DNA of 64,000 nucleotides from Mycolicibacter virginiensis (GTDB lineage Bacteria; Actinomycetota; Actinomycetes; Mycobacteriales; Mycobacteriaceae), in assembly GCF_022374935.2 (NCBI RefSeq), contig NZ_CP092430.2, positions 1,426,001 through 1,490,000 on the forward strand, written 5' to 3'. This document shows positions 37,728 to 51,120 of this stretch, one piece after another. Position 1 is the stretch's first letter; the number at the start of each line of letters is the position of its first letter. Made by a program: the position numbers and the translations under genes. The notes below the pieces were generated by a model. That model was not told where the DNA came from. It was given only the letters and a program-made list of their open reading frames with translations, and made no database searches.

Positions 37728-37802
37728 CGAAAACCTCAGGTTCCGGTTCACGTCCGCCCCACAGCGCGGGCGACCCGGCGGCCCACGATTGAAGAGGACA
37801 CC

Positions 37803-38048
37803 ATGAAAACTGGCATTCACCCCGCCTACGGCGAGACCACCGTGGTCTGCGGTTGTGGCAACAGCTTCACCACCCGCAGCACCAAGGAGAGCGGCCACAT
37901 CGTGGTCGAGGTCTGCTCGCAGTGCCACCCGTTCTACACCGGCAAGCAGAAGATCCTGGACAGCGGCGGCCGTGTTGCGCGCTTCGAGAAGCGCTACGGC
38001 AAGCGCAACGCCGGTGCCGCTGCAACTGCAGCAGCCGACGACAAGTAG
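37803..38048 (+). CDS. rpmE: 50S ribosomal protein L31 (bL31, zinc-binding type)
   Basis: 81 residues. Four zinc-ribbon cysteines are kept in VVCGCGNSF and [13 protein letters not shown], so this is the C+ form used in zinc-replete cells. Under zinc starvation mycobacteria switch to C- paralogues encoded elsewhere. The Ala-rich C-terminal tail is typical. The start ATG is preceded by AAGAGGA. Confidence 0.95.
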   Translation: MKTGIHPAYGETTVVCGCGNSFTTRSTKESGHIVVEVCSQCHPFYTGKQKILDSGGRVARFEKRYGKRNAGAAATAAADDK

Positions 38049-38056
38049 CTCCCTCA

Positions 38057-38096
38057 CCGACGCCCGGAACGTGCCAGCACGTCATCCGGGCGTCGG
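38057..38096 (+). terminator. Hairpin between rpmE and prfA
   Basis: Arms CCGACGCCCGGA (38057-38068) and TCCGGGCGTCGG (38085-38096) pair over 12 bp. The interior 38069-38082 adds 5-6 bp more, with a two-base bulge. It starts 8 bases after the rpmE stop and ends 24 bases before prfA, so it probably attenuates read-through. Confidence 0.65.
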
Positions 38097-38120
38097 CTTG
38101 CGTTCGGGGATGGAGGTGAG

Positions 38121-39197
38121 ATGACTCAAAGCATTCAGGGGATCGACGCCCTGCTGGCCGAGCACGCCGCCCTGGAAACGCAGCTGTCGGATCCTGATCT
38201 GCACAACGATCCGACCGAGGCGCGTCGAGCCGGTCGGCGCTTCGCCCAACTGGCCCCCATCATCGCCACCCACCGCAAGCTCGAGTCGGCCCGCGGCGAC
38301 CTCGAGGCCGCCCGGGAACTGGCCGCCGACGACGCGTCGTTCGCCGCCGAGGTACCGGAGCTGGAGGCACGTGTCGCCGAACTGGACACCGCCCTCACCG
38401 ACATGCTGGCGCCCCGCGACCCGCACGACGCCGACGACATCGTGCTCGAAGTCAAATCCGGCGAAGGCGGCGAGGAATCGGCATTGTTCGCCGCCGATCT
38501 GGCCCGGATGTACATCCGCTACGCAGAACGTCAGGGCTGGAAGGTGACCGTCCTCGACGAGACCACCTCCGACCTCGGCGGATACAAGGACGCCACCCTG
38601 ACCATCGCGAGCAAGGGCGACAGCGCCGACGGCGTGTGGTCGCGGATGAAGTTCGAGGGCGGGGTGCACCGCGTGCAGCGAGTGCCGGTGACCGAGTCGC
38701 AGGGCCGCGTCCACACCTCGGCGGCCGGCGTGCTGGTTTACCCCGAGCCCGAAGAGGTCGCCGAGGTGGCCATCGACGAGTCGGATCTGCGTATCGACGT
38801 CTACCGGTCCTCCGGCAAGGGCGGCCAGGGTGTCAACACCACCGACTCCGCGGTACGTATCACCCACCTGCCGACCGGGATCGTGGTGACCTGCCAGAAC
38901 GAGCGGTCGCAGCTGCAGAACAAGGCCCGGGCATTGCAGGTTTTGGCGGCCCGGCTGCAGGCGGTTGCCGAGGAGCAGGCCCAGGCGGATGCCTCGGCCG
39001 ATCGGGCCAGCCAGATCCGCACCGTGGACCGCAGCGAGCGCATCCGCACCTACAACTTCCCGGAAAACCGGATCACCGACCACCGCATCGGCTACAAGGC
39101 GCACAACCTCGACCAGGTCCTCGACGGGGATCTCGATCCGATGTTCGACGCGTTGGCAGCCGCCGATAAGGAAACCCGGTTACAGGGGACGGCATAG
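38121..39197 (+). CDS. prfA: Peptide chain release factor 1
   Basis: 358 residues. It recognises UAA and UAG and triggers peptide release. The methylated GGQ motif is at residues 234-236 ([11 protein letters not shown]). The anticodon-like tripeptide region is around VPVTESQGR near 190. GGAGG lies 4 bases before the ATG. The downstream prmC gene encodes the enzyme that methylates the GGQ glutamine. Confidence 0.95.
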   Translation: MTQSIQGIDALLAEHAALETQLSDPDLHNDPTEARRAGRRFAQLAPIIATHRKLESARGDLEAARELAADDASFAAEVPELEARVAELDTALTDMLAPRDPHDADDIVLEVKSGEGGEESALFAADLARMYIRYAERQGWKVTVLDETTSDLGGYKDATLTIASKGDSADGVWSRMKFEGGVHRVQRVPVTESQGRVHTSAAGVLVYPEPEEVAEVAIDESDLRIDVYRSSGKGGQGVNTTDSAVRITHLPTGIVVTCQNERSQLQNKARALQVLAARLQAVAEEQAQADASADRASQIRTVDRSERIRTYNFPENRITDHRIGYKAHNLDQVLDGDLDPMFDALAAADKETRLQGTA

Positions 39198-39209
39198 CCA
39201 CCAGCGACG

Positions 39210-40106
39210 ATGCAGAGCGAAGCGATGAGGAGGAGGCGGACCATCGAGCGCAGCCGAATGAGGGACGCGATCGACTCCGCCGCAGCGCTTTTCGCTGATG
39301 CCGGAATCGATTCCGCCCGCTACGACGCTGAAGAGCTCGCCGCCCACGCGGCCGGCACCGACCGTGGCCGGCTGGCACTGCTGGACCCACCGGACGACGA
39401 GTTCTACGGGCGTTACCGGGAATTGGTCGCCGCACGCAGCTCTCGCGTACCGCTGCAGCACCTGATCGGCACCGCGGCCTTCGGTCCGGTGCTGCTGCAC
39501 GTCGGTCCTGGAGTGTTCATCCCGCGGCCGGAAACCGAAGCTCTGCTCGACTGGGTGCTGAAACGGATTGTGGCCCAACCGCTGAGCTCGCCCGCGGTGA
39601 TCGTCGACGCCTGCACCGGTTCCGGTGCGCTGGCGATCGCGTTGTCCCACAGTTTTCCCGGCGCCCGCGTCCTCGCGGTCGAGGACTCCGAACCGGCGTT
39701 GGACTACGCGCAACGCAACTGTGCCGGAACGTCGGTAGAGTTGATCCACGCCGATGTGACCACGCTGGGGCTGCTGTCGGAGCTCGACGGCCAAGTGGAC
39801 CTGATGGTCAGCAACCCGCCCTATATTCCCGACGGTGCGGAGCTAGATCCCGAAGTGGCCCAGCATGATCCGGGGCACGCGCTGTTCGGCGGCCCGGACG
39901 GCATGTCGGTGATCACCCCGCTGGCCCAGCTGGCAGCGCGATTGCTTCGCCCGGGTGGAGCGTTCGCCGTTGAGCATGACGACACCACGCCGACGGCCAC
40001 CGTCCAAACTGTGCGTGACACCGGATTTTTCGACGAGGTAGTGTCCCGGCCCGACCTTACTGGGCGGCTCCGGTTCGTGACGGCGATCAGGAACGATCAA
40101 CCATGA
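39210..40106 (+). CDS. prmC: Release factor glutamine methyltransferase PrmC (HemK)
   Basis: 298 residues as drawn. It methylates the GGQ glutamine of release factors using S-adenosylmethionine. The catalytic NPPY is in DLMVSNPPYIPDG near residue 200, with the SAM-binding ACTGSGALAIAL near 135. The N-terminal helical domain (YDAEELAAHAAGTDRGRL) binds the release factor. The start is uncertain: ATGs at 39210, 39225 and 39258 are in frame and a strong AGGAGGAGG lies inside the first option, so the real protein may be shorter by up to 16 residues. Confidence 0.88.
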   Translation: MQSEAMRRRRTIERSRMRDAIDSAAALFADAGIDSARYDAEELAAHAAGTDRGRLALLDPPDDEFYGRYRELVAARSSRVPLQHLIGTAAFGPVLLHVGPGVFIPRPETEALLDWVLKRIVAQPLSSPAVIVDACTGSGALAIALSHSFPGARVLAVEDSEPALDYAQRNCAGTSVELIHADVTTLGLLSELDGQVDLMVSNPPYIPDGAELDPEVAQHDPGHALFGGPDGMSVITPLAQLAARLLRPGGAFAVEHDDTTPTATVQTVRDTGFFDEVVSRPDLTGRLRFVTAIRNDQP

Positions 40107-40762
40107 CAGAGGTTTTCGACTGCGCCGACGCCGACCAGCGTGCGGCCGGAATCGCGGCGGCGATCGATGCTGTGCGCGGCGGTCGGCTGGTGGTGCTGCC
40201 GACCGACACGGTCTATGGCATCGGTGCCGACGCCTTCAACGCCGCCGGGGTGACCGCGCTGCTGGCGGCCAAACGACGCGGACGTGACATGCCGGTGGGC
40301 GTGCTGGTGGGGTCGTGGAACTCCATCGACGGGTTGGCCCTGATCGTGCCTCAGACCGCCCGGGAACTGATCCGTGCCTTCTGGCCGGGCGCGCTCAGCC
40401 TGATCGTCACCCAGGCCCCGTCGCTGCAGTGGGACCTCGGCGAAGCCCGTGGCACCGTCATGGTGCGCATGCCGCTGCATCCGGTGGCCCTGGAGGTCCT
40501 CAAGGCGGTGGGCCCGATGGCGGTGTCCAGCGCCAACGTCTCCGGTAGCTCGCCCGCCGTCGAGGCCGGCGAAGCGCAAAGTCAACTGGGGGAGTCCGTC
40601 GACGTCTACCTCGACGCCGGGCCGGCCGAACAGGGCGCCGCCTCGACGATCGTGGATCTCACCGGTCCCGAACCGCGGATCGTCCGGGCCGGACCGGTCT
40701 CCGCCGAACAGATCGGCGCGGTACTGGGGCTGGATCCGGACACGCTGACGGGAACACCGTGA
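40103..40762 (+). CDS. L-threonylcarbamoyladenylate synthase (Sua5/YrdC family)
   Basis: 219 residues, overlapping prmC by 4 bases (ATGA). It makes the threonylcarbamoyl-AMP precursor of the t6A37 modification in ANN-decoding tRNAs. The YrdC signatures are VVLPTDTVYGIGADAF near residue 33, KRRGRDMPVGVLV and ELIRAFWPGALSLIV, with VMVRMPLHPVAL and SSANVSGSSPAVE. The C-terminal Sua5 extension is absent, so it is the short TsaC form. Position equals Rv1301. Confidence 0.9.
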   Translation: MTEVFDCADADQRAAGIAAAIDAVRGGRLVVLPTDTVYGIGADAFNAAGVTALLAAKRRGRDMPVGVLVGSWNSIDGLALIVPQTARELIRAFWPGALSLIVTQAPSLQWDLGEARGTVMVRMPLHPVALEVLKAVGPMAVSSANVSGSSPAVEAGEAQSQLGESVDVYLDAGPAEQGAASTIVDLTGPEPRIVRAGPVSAEQIGAVLGLDPDTLTGTP

Positions 40763-41937
40763 CCAGTCTGCTGGCCCTGGCCGACCGCGGCGCCGGCGTG
40801 CCACTGCGAGAGCTCGCACTGGTGGGCCTGACCGCCGCGATCATCACCTACTTCACCACCGGGCCCGTTCGCTGGATGGCCACCCGGATCGGCGCGGTCG
40901 CCTACCCGCGCGAACGCGACGTCCACGTGCAGCCCACCCCGCGGATGGGCGGACTGGCGATGTACGTCGGCATCGTCGCCGGGATCTTCCTGGCCTCGCA
41001 GCTGCCGGCACTGACGCGCGGTTTCGTCTATTCCACCGGAATGCCGGCGGTGGTGCTGGCCGGCGGCGTCATCATGGGAATCGGCCTGCTCGACGACAAG
41101 TGGGGCCTGGATGCCCTGACCAAGTTCGCCGGCCAGATCACCGCGGCCAGCGTCCTGGTCACCATGGGTGTGGCCTGGAGCGTGCTCTACATCCCGATCG
41201 GCGGCGTCGGCACCGTGGTGCTCGATCAGGTGTCGTCGATCCTGCTGACGCTGGCGTTGACGGTCTCGATCGTCAACGCGATGAACTTCGTCGACGGCCT
41301 CGACGGGCTGGCTGCCGGCCTGGGACTGATCACCGCGCTGGCGATCTGCATGTTCTCGGTCGGCGTGCTGCAGGACCACGGCGGCGACGTGCTGTTCTAT
41401 CCACCCGCGTTGATCTCAGTGGTCTTGGCCGGGGCTTGTTTGGGTTTCCTGCCACACAATTTCAGCCCCGCGAAGATCTTCATGGGCGACTCCGGTTCGA
41501 TGCTGATCGGGCTGATGCTGGCCGCGGCGTCCACCACCGCCGCCGGGCCGATCTCGCAAACCGCCTACGGCGCGCGCGACGTCTTCGCGCTGCTGTCGCC
41601 ATTCCTGTTGGTGGCGGCCGTGATGTGTGTGCCGGCGCTGGACGTGCTGCTGGCGATCATCCGTCGTACTCGCGCCGGGCTCAGCCCCTTCAGCCCGGAC
41701 AAGATGCACCTGCACCATAGGTTGCTGCAGATCGGCCACTCCGATCGCCGAGTGGTGCTGCTGATCTACCTGTGGACGGCGATCGTCGCCTTCGGGGCGG
41801 CCGGCACCATCTTCTTCGACCCGCGCTACACCGGGGCGGTGATGTTGGGTGCGATGCTCATCGCGATTGTCGTTACGCTCATCCCGTTGCTACGCCGGGG
41901 CAGCGCCTCGGAAGACGACCCCTACGACACGCGGTAG
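40759..41937 (+). CDS. wecA: WecA / Rfe: decaprenyl-phosphate GlcNAc-1-phosphate transferase
   Basis: 392 residues with about 11 membrane spans. It starts arabinogalactan linker synthesis by putting GlcNAc-1-phosphate on decaprenyl phosphate. Polyprenyl-phosphate transferase motifs are TPRMGGLAMYVGI near residue 55, GIGLLDDKWGLDA near 110 (Mg-binding DD), VNAMNFVDGLDGLAAG near 172 and the sugar-recognition KMHLHHRLLQIGHSDRR near 315. It overlaps the previous gene by 4 bases. Equivalent to Rv1302. Confidence 0.92.
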   Translation: MTSLLALADRGAGVPLRELALVGLTAAIITYFTTGPVRWMATRIGAVAYPRERDVHVQPTPRMGGLAMYVGIVAGIFLASQLPALTRGFVYSTGMPAVVLAGGVIMGIGLLDDKWGLDALTKFAGQITAASVLVTMGVAWSVLYIPIGGVGTVVLDQVSSILLTLALTVSIVNAMNFVDGLDGLAAGLGLITALAICMFSVGVLQDHGGDVLFYPPALISVVLAGACLGFLPHNFSPAKIFMGDSGSMLIGLMLAAASTTAAGPISQTAYGARDVFALLSPFLLVAAVMCVPALDVLLAIIRRTRAGLSPFSPDKMHLHHRLLQIGHSDRRVVLLIYLWTAIVAFGAAGTIFFDPRYTGAVMLGAMLIAIVVTLIPLLRRGSASEDDPYDTR

Positions 41938-41940
41938 TAG

Positions 41941-41957
41941 CACCGTCTAAGATGGTG
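41941..41957 (+). terminator. Weak hairpin after wecA, overlapping a TAAGAT -10-like box
   Basis: CACCGTC and GATGGTG pair over 7 bp (one G-U) around TAA, just after the wecA stop. The loop region also spells TAAGAT (41948-41953), fitting TANNNT, so this spot may instead be the start of atp operon transcription. The two readings are not separable by eye. Confidence 0.3.
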
Positions 41958-42052
41958 TTGTAGGTGGTTCCACAGTGCGTTCGGGCATCCGATACGCTCG
42001 GCGGGCGACTGCACGACAGTGACGCAGGGCAGATTCAGATTGGGGTGAGGCG

Positions 42053-42491
42053 GTGACGACACCAGCGCAGGATGCGCCGTTGGTGTTGCCGTCGGTGGTA
42101 TTCCAGCCGATTCGGCTGTCACTGATCTGTGTTGCTCTGACCGCTGCCGCCATTGCTGCCGCCGCTCAATTCGGCCGACCGCTCTTCGGTGTGTTCTTCG
42201 GGCTGGGCCTGGCGCTCGGCCTGGGCAATGCGCTGCTGATTCGCCGGTCCGCGCTGAAGATCACCGCCTCCGACCATCCGCTGAAGAAGAAGATGGCGCT
42301 GAACTCGGCGTCTCGTCTGCTGGTCATCAGCGCGATCGGCCTGGCAATCGCTTACCAGTTCCGTCCAGAGGGCCTCGGTGCGCTGTTCGGACTGGCCTTG
42401 TTCGAGGTAGTGCTGGTGCTGACCACCATGCTGCCAGTGGTAAAAAAGCTCCGCGCGCAAGCGTCAGAGTCGGGCGCTGAAGGGACGGAAA

Positions 42492-42499
<8 letters not shown>
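42053..42499 (+). CDS. ATP synthase accessory membrane protein (AtpI-like, Rv1303-type)
   Basis: 148 residues with GTG start. Four hydrophobic segments (near 20-38, 40-60, 85-100 and 108-128) and position at the head of the atp operon match the AtpI/subunit I family, which helps assemble the c-ring. It overlaps atpB by 8 bases. The charged C-terminal tail ([14 protein letters not shown]) is cytoplasmic. Confidence 0.8.
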
Positions 42500-43569
<1,070 letters not shown>

Positions 43570-43577
43570 CGCACAAG

Positions 43578-44099
43578 ATGGGTGACATGAGCGTTGCTGT
43601 CCTCGCCCTGAGCGAGGCGGCTGAGGAAGGCCCGAAGAAGAGCTTCCTCATTCCCGACGGCACCTTCTTTGTCGTGCTCGCGATCTTCCTGATCGTGCTC
43701 GGCGTGATCAGTACCTTCGTGGTGCCGCCGATCATGAAGGTGCTGCGGGAGCGCGAGAACATGGTCACCAAGACGCTCGCCGACAATCGGGAGTCCGCCG
43801 AGCAGTTCGCGGCCGCCGATGCCGACTACGAGAAGCAGATGGCGGCGGCGCGCCTTGAGGCCAGCACGGCACGGGACGAAGCTCGTGCCGAGGGCCGCAA
43901 GGTGATCGACGAGCAGCGGTCGGCGGCCGAGGCGGAGGTGGCCTCGACATTGCAGGCCGCCACCGACAAGCTCAAGCAAGAAGGCGATGCGGTGAGTGAG
44001 CAGCTGCAGGCCCGGGTGGAGACGTTGTCTGCCACCTTGGCCAGCCGGATCCTCGGCGTTGACGCCGAGGCACTTTCCGCGGCGAGTACGGGGCGGTAG
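43578..44099 (+). CDS. atpF: ATP synthase Fo subunit b
   Basis: 173 residues. One N-terminal membrane helix ([20 protein letters not shown]) precedes a long charged coiled coil that forms the peripheral stalk. The ATG at 43578 is used because it gives the MGDMSV start similar to M. tuberculosis. The next gene supplies the second stalk strand as a b'-delta fusion. Confidence 0.93.
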   Translation: MGDMSVAVLALSEAAEEGPKKSFLIPDGTFFVVLAIFLIVLGVISTFVVPPIMKVLRERENMVTKTLADNRESAEQFAAADADYEKQMAAARLEASTARDEARAEGRKVIDEQRSAAEAEVASTLQAATDKLKQEGDAVSEQLQARVETLSATLASRILGVDAEALSAASTGR

Positions 44100-44107
44100 C
44101 AACAGAG

Positions 44108-45445
44108 ATGTCGATTTTCATCGGGCAGCTGGTCGGCTTTGCCGTCATCGTGTGGCTGCTGGTCAAGTTCGTCGTGCCACCGGTGCGCAAGCTGATGGCC
44201 GACCAGCAGGAGTCGGTCCGCAAGCAGCTGGAGGAGGCGGCAGCAGCCGCCGCTCGCCTGACCGAAGCCGGTCAGGCGCACTCCACGGCACTGGCCAACG
44301 CCGCGGCCGAGGCGCAGCAGGTCACGGCGGAGGCCCGCTCGGACGCCGAGCGGATCGCCGAACAACTGCGCAGCCAGGCCGGTGTCGAAGCCGAGCGCGT
44401 GAAGACCACTGGCGGACAGCAGGTCGGTCTCATGCGGGCGCAACTCATCCGTGAGCTGCGGTCAGGCTTGGGTGCCGAAGCTGTGCAGCGGGCGGGCGAA
44501 CTGGTTCGCGCGCACGTCGCCGACCCGCAGCGGCAGTCCGCCACTGTGGATCGGTTCCTCGACGAGCTCGACGCCATGGCGCCGAAGTCCGTCGAGGTCG
44601 AATCGCCGATCTTGGTCCGGATGCGTTCGGCCAGCCGCCAGGCGCTGGCCGGCCTGCTGGACAAGTTCAGCGAGGCGGCCGGTGGCCTGGACCAGCAGGG
44701 CCTGGCCGCGCTGGCCGGTGACTTGACTGCGGTCGCCGAACTGCTCGAGCGCGAGAACGTGATCACGCGGCACCTGACCGTGCCGACCGACGACGCCGCA
44801 CCGAAGGTGCGGCTGGTTCAGCGCCTGTTCGCCGACAAGATCGGTCCCGCCGCCCTGACGCTGGTGACCGACGCTGCGTCGGCCCGCTGGTCCAACGGCG
44901 CGGACCTGGTCACCGCCGTCGAGCACGTCGCCCGGCAGGCACTGCTGCTGTCGGCCGAGAGTGCGGGCACCGTCGACGAGGTGGAGGACCAGCTGTTCCG
45001 GTTCTCCCGCGTGTTGGACGCCCAGCCCCGTCTGGACATCCTGCTCGGTGACACCGCGACCCCGGCCGCTGGCCGGGTCGGGTTGCTGCGCAACGTCATC
45101 GGCAGTGGCAGCGGTGCTAACCCGATCGCGGTGGCGCTGCTCGAGCAGACCGTACGGCTGCTGCGTGGCCAGTCCGCGCATCAGGCGATCACCGAGCTTG
45201 CTCAGATCGCGGTGGCACGTCGCGGCGAGCTGGTGGCACACGTCGGTGCGGCCGCCGAGCTCAGCGACACCCAGCGCACTCGGCTGAACACCGTGTTGAG
45301 CCGGATCTACAGCCACCCGGTCCGCGTGCAGGTCGGTGTCGACCCGGCACTGCTGGGCGGGCTGACGATCTCGGTCGGTGACGAGGTGATCGACGGCACG
45401 CTGTCGTCGCGTCTCGCCGCAGCCAAGACGCAATTGCCCGACTGA
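44108..45445 (+). CDS. atpH: ATP synthase b'-delta fusion subunit
   Basis: 445 residues. Residues 1-165 are a second b-type subunit (membrane helix [20 protein letters not shown], then coiled coil). The remainder is the delta subunit that caps F1 (helical domain, then [27 protein letters not shown] near the end). This b-delta fusion is characteristic of mycobacteria (Rv1307) and includes an extra delta insertion seen in their enzyme. Confidence 0.93.
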   Translation: MSIFIGQLVGFAVIVWLLVKFVVPPVRKLMADQQESVRKQLEEAAAAAARLTEAGQAHSTALANAAAEAQQVTAEARSDAERIAEQLRSQAGVEAERVKTTGGQQVGLMRAQLIRELRSGLGAEAVQRAGELVRAHVADPQRQSATVDRFLDELDAMAPKSVEVESPILVRMRSASRQALAGLLDKFSEAAGGLDQQGLAALAGDLTAVAELLERENVITRHLTVPTDDAAPKVRLVQRLFADKIGPAALTLVTDAASARWSNGADLVTAVEHVARQALLLSAESAGTVDEVEDQLFRFSRVLDAQPRLDILLGDTATPAAGRVGLLRNVIGSGSGANPIAVALLEQTVRLLRGQSAHQAITELAQIAVARRGELVAHVGAAAELSDTQRTRLNTVLSRIYSHPVRVQVGVDPALLGGLTISVGDEVIDGTLSSRLAAAKTQLPD

Positions 45446-45514
45446 TCAAGACCTACCCGGACCCACCCGGTCTCAGAGCCCAATACCCATTCGAAGGCAG
45501 GAAGACGAAAAGCC

Positions 45515-47164
45515 ATGGCAGAGTTGACAATCTCCTCTGACGACATTCAGGGGGCGATCGAGGAGTACGTGACCTCCTTCAGCGCCGACACCGCGCGCGA
45601 GGAGGTCGGCACCGTCATCGACGCCGGCGACGGCATCGCACACGTCGAGGGCCTTCCTTCGGTGATGACCCAGGAGCTCCTCGAGTTCCCCGGCGGGGTG
45701 CTGGGCGTGGCCCTGAACCTCGACGAGCACAACGTCGGTGCGGTCATCCTGGGCAACTTCGAGAACATCGAAGAGGGCCAGCAGGTCAAGCGCACCGGCG
45801 AGGTGCTCTCGGTGCCGGTCGGCGACGGCTTCCTCGGTCGCGTCGTCAACCCGCTGGGACAGCCGATCGACGCTCGCGGCGAGATCGAAGCCGAGACCCG
45901 TCGTCCGTTGGAGATGCAGGCCCCCTCGGTGGTTCAGCGTCAGAGCGTCAGCGAACCGCTGCAGACCGGTATCAAGGCCGTCGACGCCATGACCCCGATC
46001 GGCCGGGGCCAGCGTCAGCTCATCATCGGCGACCGCAAGACCGGCAAGACCGCGCTCTGTGTGGACACCATCCTCAACCAGCGCAAGAACTGGGAGACCG
46101 GCGACCCGAACCAGCAGGTTCGCTGCGTCTATGTCGCCATCGGTCAGAAGGGCACCACCATCGCCAGCGTGCGGCGCGCGCTGGAAGAGGGCGGCGCCAT
46201 GGACTACACCACGATCGTCGCCGCGCCCGCTTCGGACTCCGCCGGCTTCAAGTGGCTGGCCCCCTACACCGGCTCGGCGATCGCCCAGCACTGGATGTAC
46301 TCGGGCAAGCACGTGCTGATCGTGTTCGACGACCTGACCAAGCAGGCCGAGGCCTACCGCGCCATCTCGCTGCTGCTGCGCCGCCCGCCGGGCCGCGAGG
46401 CCTACCCGGGTGACGTGTTCTACCTGCACTCCCGTCTGCTGGAGCGTTGCGCGAAGCTCTCCGACGAGCTGGGCGGCGGTTCGCTGACCGGTCTGCCGAT
46501 CATCGAGACGAAGGCCAACGACATCTCGGCCTACATCCCGACCAACGTCATCTCGATCACCGACGGCCAGTGCTTCCTGGAGAGCGACCTGTTCAACCAG
46601 GGTGTTCGCCCGGCCATCAACGTCGGTGTGTCGGTGTCCCGTGTCGGTGGCGCCGCGCAGATCAAGGCGATGAAGGAGGTGGCCGGCTCGCTGCGTCTGG
46701 ACCTGTCGCAGTACCGCGAGCTGGAGGCCTTCGCCGCTTTCGCCTCCGACCTGGACGCCACCTCGAAGGCTCAGCTGGAGCGTGGTGCACGCCTGGTGGA
46801 GTTGCTCAAGCAGCCCCAGTACGCACCGCTGCCCGTCGAGGAGCAGGTGGTCTCGATCTTCCTGGGTACCGAAGGCCACCTGGACTCGGTGCCGGTCGAG
46901 GACGTGGGCCGCTTCGAATCGGAGCTGCTGGACCACATCCGGGCCTCGGAGAACGACCTCCTGACCGGGATCCGTGAGTCCAAGAAGCTCTCCGACGAGG
47001 CCAGCGAGAAGCTGGTTGCCGTGATCAACCAGTTCAAGAAGGGCTTCGCCGCATCGGACGGCAGCTCGGTGGTCCCCGACGAGCACGTTGAAGCGCTCGA
47101 CGCGGACAAGCTCGGCAAGGAAGCGGTGCAGGTCCACAAGGCCGCGCCGGCGAAGAAGAAGTAA
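45515..47164 (+). CDS. atpA: ATP synthase F1 subunit alpha
   Basis: 549 residues. The P-loop GDRKTGKT lies near residue 172 and the alpha signature [17 protein letters not shown] near 368. The C-terminal extension of about 35 residues ([27 protein letters not shown]) is the mycobacterial alpha tail, reported to suppress ATP hydrolysis. AGGCAGGAAG lies upstream. Confidence 0.96.
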   Translation: MAELTISSDDIQGAIEEYVTSFSADTAREEVGTVIDAGDGIAHVEGLPSVMTQELLEFPGGVLGVALNLDEHNVGAVILGNFENIEEGQQVKRTGEVLSVPVGDGFLGRVVNPLGQPIDARGEIEAETRRPLEMQAPSVVQRQSVSEPLQTGIKAVDAMTPIGRGQRQLIIGDRKTGKTALCVDTILNQRKNWETGDPNQQVRCVYVAIGQKGTTIASVRRALEEGGAMDYTTIVAAPASDSAGFKWLAPYTGSAIAQHWMYSGKHVLIVFDDLTKQAEAYRAISLLLRRPPGREAYPGDVFYLHSRLLERCAKLSDELGGGSLTGLPIIETKANDISAYIPTNVISITDGQCFLESDLFNQGVRPAINVGVSVSRVGGAAQIKAMKEVAGSLRLDLSQYRELEAFAAFASDLDATSKAQLERGARLVELLKQPQYAPLPVEEQVVSIFLGTEGHLDSVPVEDVGRFESELLDHIRASENDLLTGIRESKKLSDEASEKLVAVINQFKKGFAASDGSSVVPDEHVEALDADKLGKEAVQVHKAAPAKKK

Positions 47165-47171
47165 CGCCGCT

Positions 47172-48095
47172 ATGGCAGCCACACTTCGCGAACTACGCGG
47201 GCGAATCCGCTCAGCCGGGTCGATCAAGAAGATCACCAAGGCCCAGGAGCTGATCGCCACCTCGCGTATCGGCCGGGCGCAGACTCGGCTGGAAACGGCA
47301 CGGCCGTACGCCGACGAGATCACCCGGTTGCTCACCACCCTGGCCGCCGAGGCGGCCCTGGACCACCCGTTGCTGGTCGAGCGCAGCGAGCCCAAACGGG
47401 CGGGTGTCTTGGTGGTGTCGTCCGACCGTGGTCTGTGTGGCGGCTACAACGCCAACGTCTTCCGCCGGGCAGAGGAGCTGTTCTCTCTGCTGCGCTCGGA
47501 GGGCAAGGACCCGGTGCTCTACGTCGTTGGCCGCAAGGCGCTGGCGTACTACTCGTTCCGGAACTGGGCGGTCACCGACTCCTGGACCGGATTCTCCGAG
47601 CAGCCGACGTACGAGAACGCCGCCACGATCGCTTCGACTCTGGTTGATGCCTTCCTGGCCGGCGTCGACGACGACGGCGACCACCCGGGGACCGACGGGG
47701 TCCTGGGCGTCGACGAACTGCACATCGTGTCGACCGACTTCCGCTCGATGCTGTCGCAGTCGGCTGAGGCGCGTCGGATCGCCCCGATGCTGGTGGAGTA
47801 CGTGGGCGAGGAGACCGGTCCGAAGACCCTGTACTCCTTCGAGCCGGATGCCACGACGCTGTTCGACTCGTTGCTGCCGCGGTATCTGACCACCCGCGTG
47901 TATGCCGCGCTGCTCGACTCGGCGGCCTCGGAGCTGGCTTCGCGCCAGCGCGCGATGAAGTCGGCGACCGACAACGCCGACGACTTGATCAAAGCGTTGA
48001 CCCTTGAGGCCAACCGCGAGCGCCAGGCTCAGATCACCCAGGAAATCAGCGAAATCGTTGGCGGTGCGAATGCCCTCGCCGACGCCGCCCGGTAA
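47172..48095 (+). CDS. atpG: ATP synthase F1 subunit gamma
   Basis: 307 residues from [17 protein letters not shown]. The longer frame opening at 47088 lies inside atpA and is ignored. N- and C-terminal helices form the rotating coiled coil. A short insertion ([12 protein letters not shown] near residue 175) is the mycobacteria-specific gamma loop that contributes to latency. It is 7 bases after atpA. Confidence 0.95.
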   Translation: MAATLRELRGRIRSAGSIKKITKAQELIATSRIGRAQTRLETARPYADEITRLLTTLAAEAALDHPLLVERSEPKRAGVLVVSSDRGLCGGYNANVFRRAEELFSLLRSEGKDPVLYVVGRKALAYYSFRNWAVTDSWTGFSEQPTYENAATIASTLVDAFLAGVDDDGDHPGTDGVLGVDELHIVSTDFRSMLSQSAEARRIAPMLVEYVGEETGPKTLYSFEPDATTLFDSLLPRYLTTRVYAALLDSAASELASRQRAMKSATDNADDLIKALTLEANRERQAQITQEISEIVGGANALADAAR

Positions 48096-49550
<1,455 letters not shown>

Positions 49551-49584
49551 CCCGGAATCTTCTGGCGGCGAAAGGTGGTGGGTA

Positions 49585-49950
49585 ATGGCAGAGCTTGACG
49601 TCGACATCGTCGCGGTCGATCGCAAGGTGTGGTCGGGCAAGGCCACGTTCATCTTCACCCGGACCACCGTTGGTGAGATCGGCATCCTGCCGGGACACAT
49701 CCCGGTAGTTGCCGAGCTCGTCGACGACGCCATGGTGCGGGTGGACCGGGTCGAAGAGGACGAGCTGCGGCTTGCCGTGCACGGCGGCTTCCTGTCGGTG
49801 ACCGAAGAGGGTGTCAGCATCCTGGCTGAGGCTGTCGACTTCACCTCAGAGATCGACGAGGCATCCGCACGGCACGAGGCCCAGTCCAGCGACCCCAAGA
49901 TGGCTGCACGGGGACGGGCCAGGCTGCGCGCCCTGGGTCTAATCGACTAA
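49585..49950 (+). CDS. atpC: ATP synthase F1 subunit epsilon
   Basis: 121 residues from [14 protein letters not shown]. The N-terminal beta barrel contains [21 protein letters not shown], and the C-terminal helix is short, as in mycobacteria. It couples rotation to the c-ring and modulates hydrolysis. AAAGGTGG lies upstream. Confidence 0.95.
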   Translation: MAELDVDIVAVDRKVWSGKATFIFTRTTVGEIGILPGHIPVVAELVDDAMVRVDRVEEDELRLAVHGGFLSVTEEGVSILAEAVDFTSEIDEASARHEAQSSDPKMAARGRARLRALGLID

Positions 49951-49965
49951 GAGGCTTCAGAACCG

Positions 49966-50409
49966 ATGAGCACGCCCATGATCTGCATGGTCGTGCTCGT
50001 CGGCGTTTTGCTGGGCGCTGTTGTTGCGCTCAGCTATCGGCTGTGGAAGCTGCGCCAAGGCGGTACGGCCGCGATCATGCGCGACCTTCCTGCCGTTGGC
50101 GGCCACGGCTGGCGTCATGGCGTGGTCCGCTATCGCGGCGGCGAAGCTGCTTTCTACCGACTTTCCAGCGTGCGGTTGTGGCCGGATCGTCGGCTCAGCC
50201 GGCGTGGCGTGGACGTGGTGGCCCGCCGCGCGCCCCGGGGTGACGAATTCGACATCATGACCGACGAGATCGTGGTGCTCGAACTCTGCGATGTCAGCCA
50301 GGATCGGCGGGCCGGCTTCGAGATTGCGCTGGACCGGGGCGCGCGGACCGCCTTCCTGTCCTGGCTAGAGGCGCGTCCGTCGCCGCGGGCCCGGCGTCAG
50401 AGCTACTGA
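49966..50409 (+). CDS. DUF2550 membrane-anchored protein (Rv1312-type)
   Basis: 147 residues. One N-terminal membrane helix (MVVLVGVLLGAVVALSYRLW) is followed by a soluble domain with HGVVRYRGGEAAFYRLSSVRLWPDR and DEIVVLELCD, the DUF2550 pattern found after atpC in mycobacteria. No biochemical role is established. It starts 15 bases after atpC and may be the last gene of the atp operon. Confidence 0.85.
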   Translation: MSTPMICMVVLVGVLLGAVVALSYRLWKLRQGGTAAIMRDLPAVGGHGWRHGVVRYRGGEAAFYRLSSVRLWPDRRLSRRGVDVVARRAPRGDEFDIMTDEIVVLELCDVSQDRRAGFEIALDRGARTAFLSWLEARPSPRARRQSY

Positions 50410-50442
50410 ACAATCCGAGGTCGTTGGAGCCGTTGGCGCGGA

Positions 50443-51033
50443 CTACTTTTCGGGGCGATCGGTGCGATCGCCGCCGGGCTTCCAGAGCACGTCACCGTCG
50501 GTATTGGCCACTCGGCACAACACAAACATCAAGTCCGACAACCGATTCAGATACTTCGCCGGCAGCACCGACACCCCGTCCGGGTAGGCATCGAGTGCGG
50601 CCCAGGCCGAGCGCTCGGCCCGGCGCACTGCGGTTCGGGCCACGTGCAGCAGCGCCGCGAGCGGTGAGCCACCCGGCAGGATGAACGAGTTCAGCGGAGG
50701 CAACTGCTCGTTGTATTCGTCACACCACGCCTCCACCCGGTCGACGTAGTCGGCGGTGATCCGCAGCGGCGGGTACTTCGGATTCTCCGCGACCGGCGTG
50801 GCCAGATCCGCACCCGCGTCGAACAGGTCGTTCTGGATGTGCAGCAGCGTGGCGTTCACGGCTTCGGCGGGTTGGCCGAGTGCAATCGCGACACCGATCG
50901 CGGCGTTGGCCTCCTCGACATCGGCGTAGGCCACCAGCCGCGGGTCGGTCTTGGGCACGCGAGAGAAATCGCTCAGGCCGGTCGTCCCGTCGTCGCCGGT
51001 ACGGGTGTAAACGCGGGTGATGTGCACTGCCAT
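50443..51033 (-). CDS. Cob(I)yrinic acid a,c-diamide adenosyltransferase (PduO type)
   Basis: 196 residues from [16 protein letters not shown]. The longer frame opening to 51510 overlaps murA and is discarded. ATP-binding motif [19 protein letters not shown] near the start, then [16 protein letters not shown] and [13 protein letters not shown], with VLCRVAN near the end. It attaches adenosine to cobalt to make coenzyme B12. It converges on the DUF2550 gene and diverges from murA. Equivalent to Rv1314c. Confidence 0.92.
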   Translation of the reverse strand: MAVHITRVYTRTGDDGTTGLSDFSRVPKTDPRLVAYADVEEANAAIGVAIALGQPAEAVNATLLHIQNDLFDAGADLATPVAENPKYPPLRITADYVDRVEAWCDEYNEQLPPLNSFILPGGSPLAALLHVARTAVRRAERSAWAALDAYPDGVSVLPAKYLNRLSDLMFVLCRVANTDGDVLWKPGGDRTDRPEK

Positions 51034-51120
51034 AGCCCAAACCGTACCGGGGGAGGGAATCGGTGCAATCCCCGCTTCGGCCGGAGCCCGGATTGGTCGG
51101 GCTGGGGCTCGCGTCGTCAC

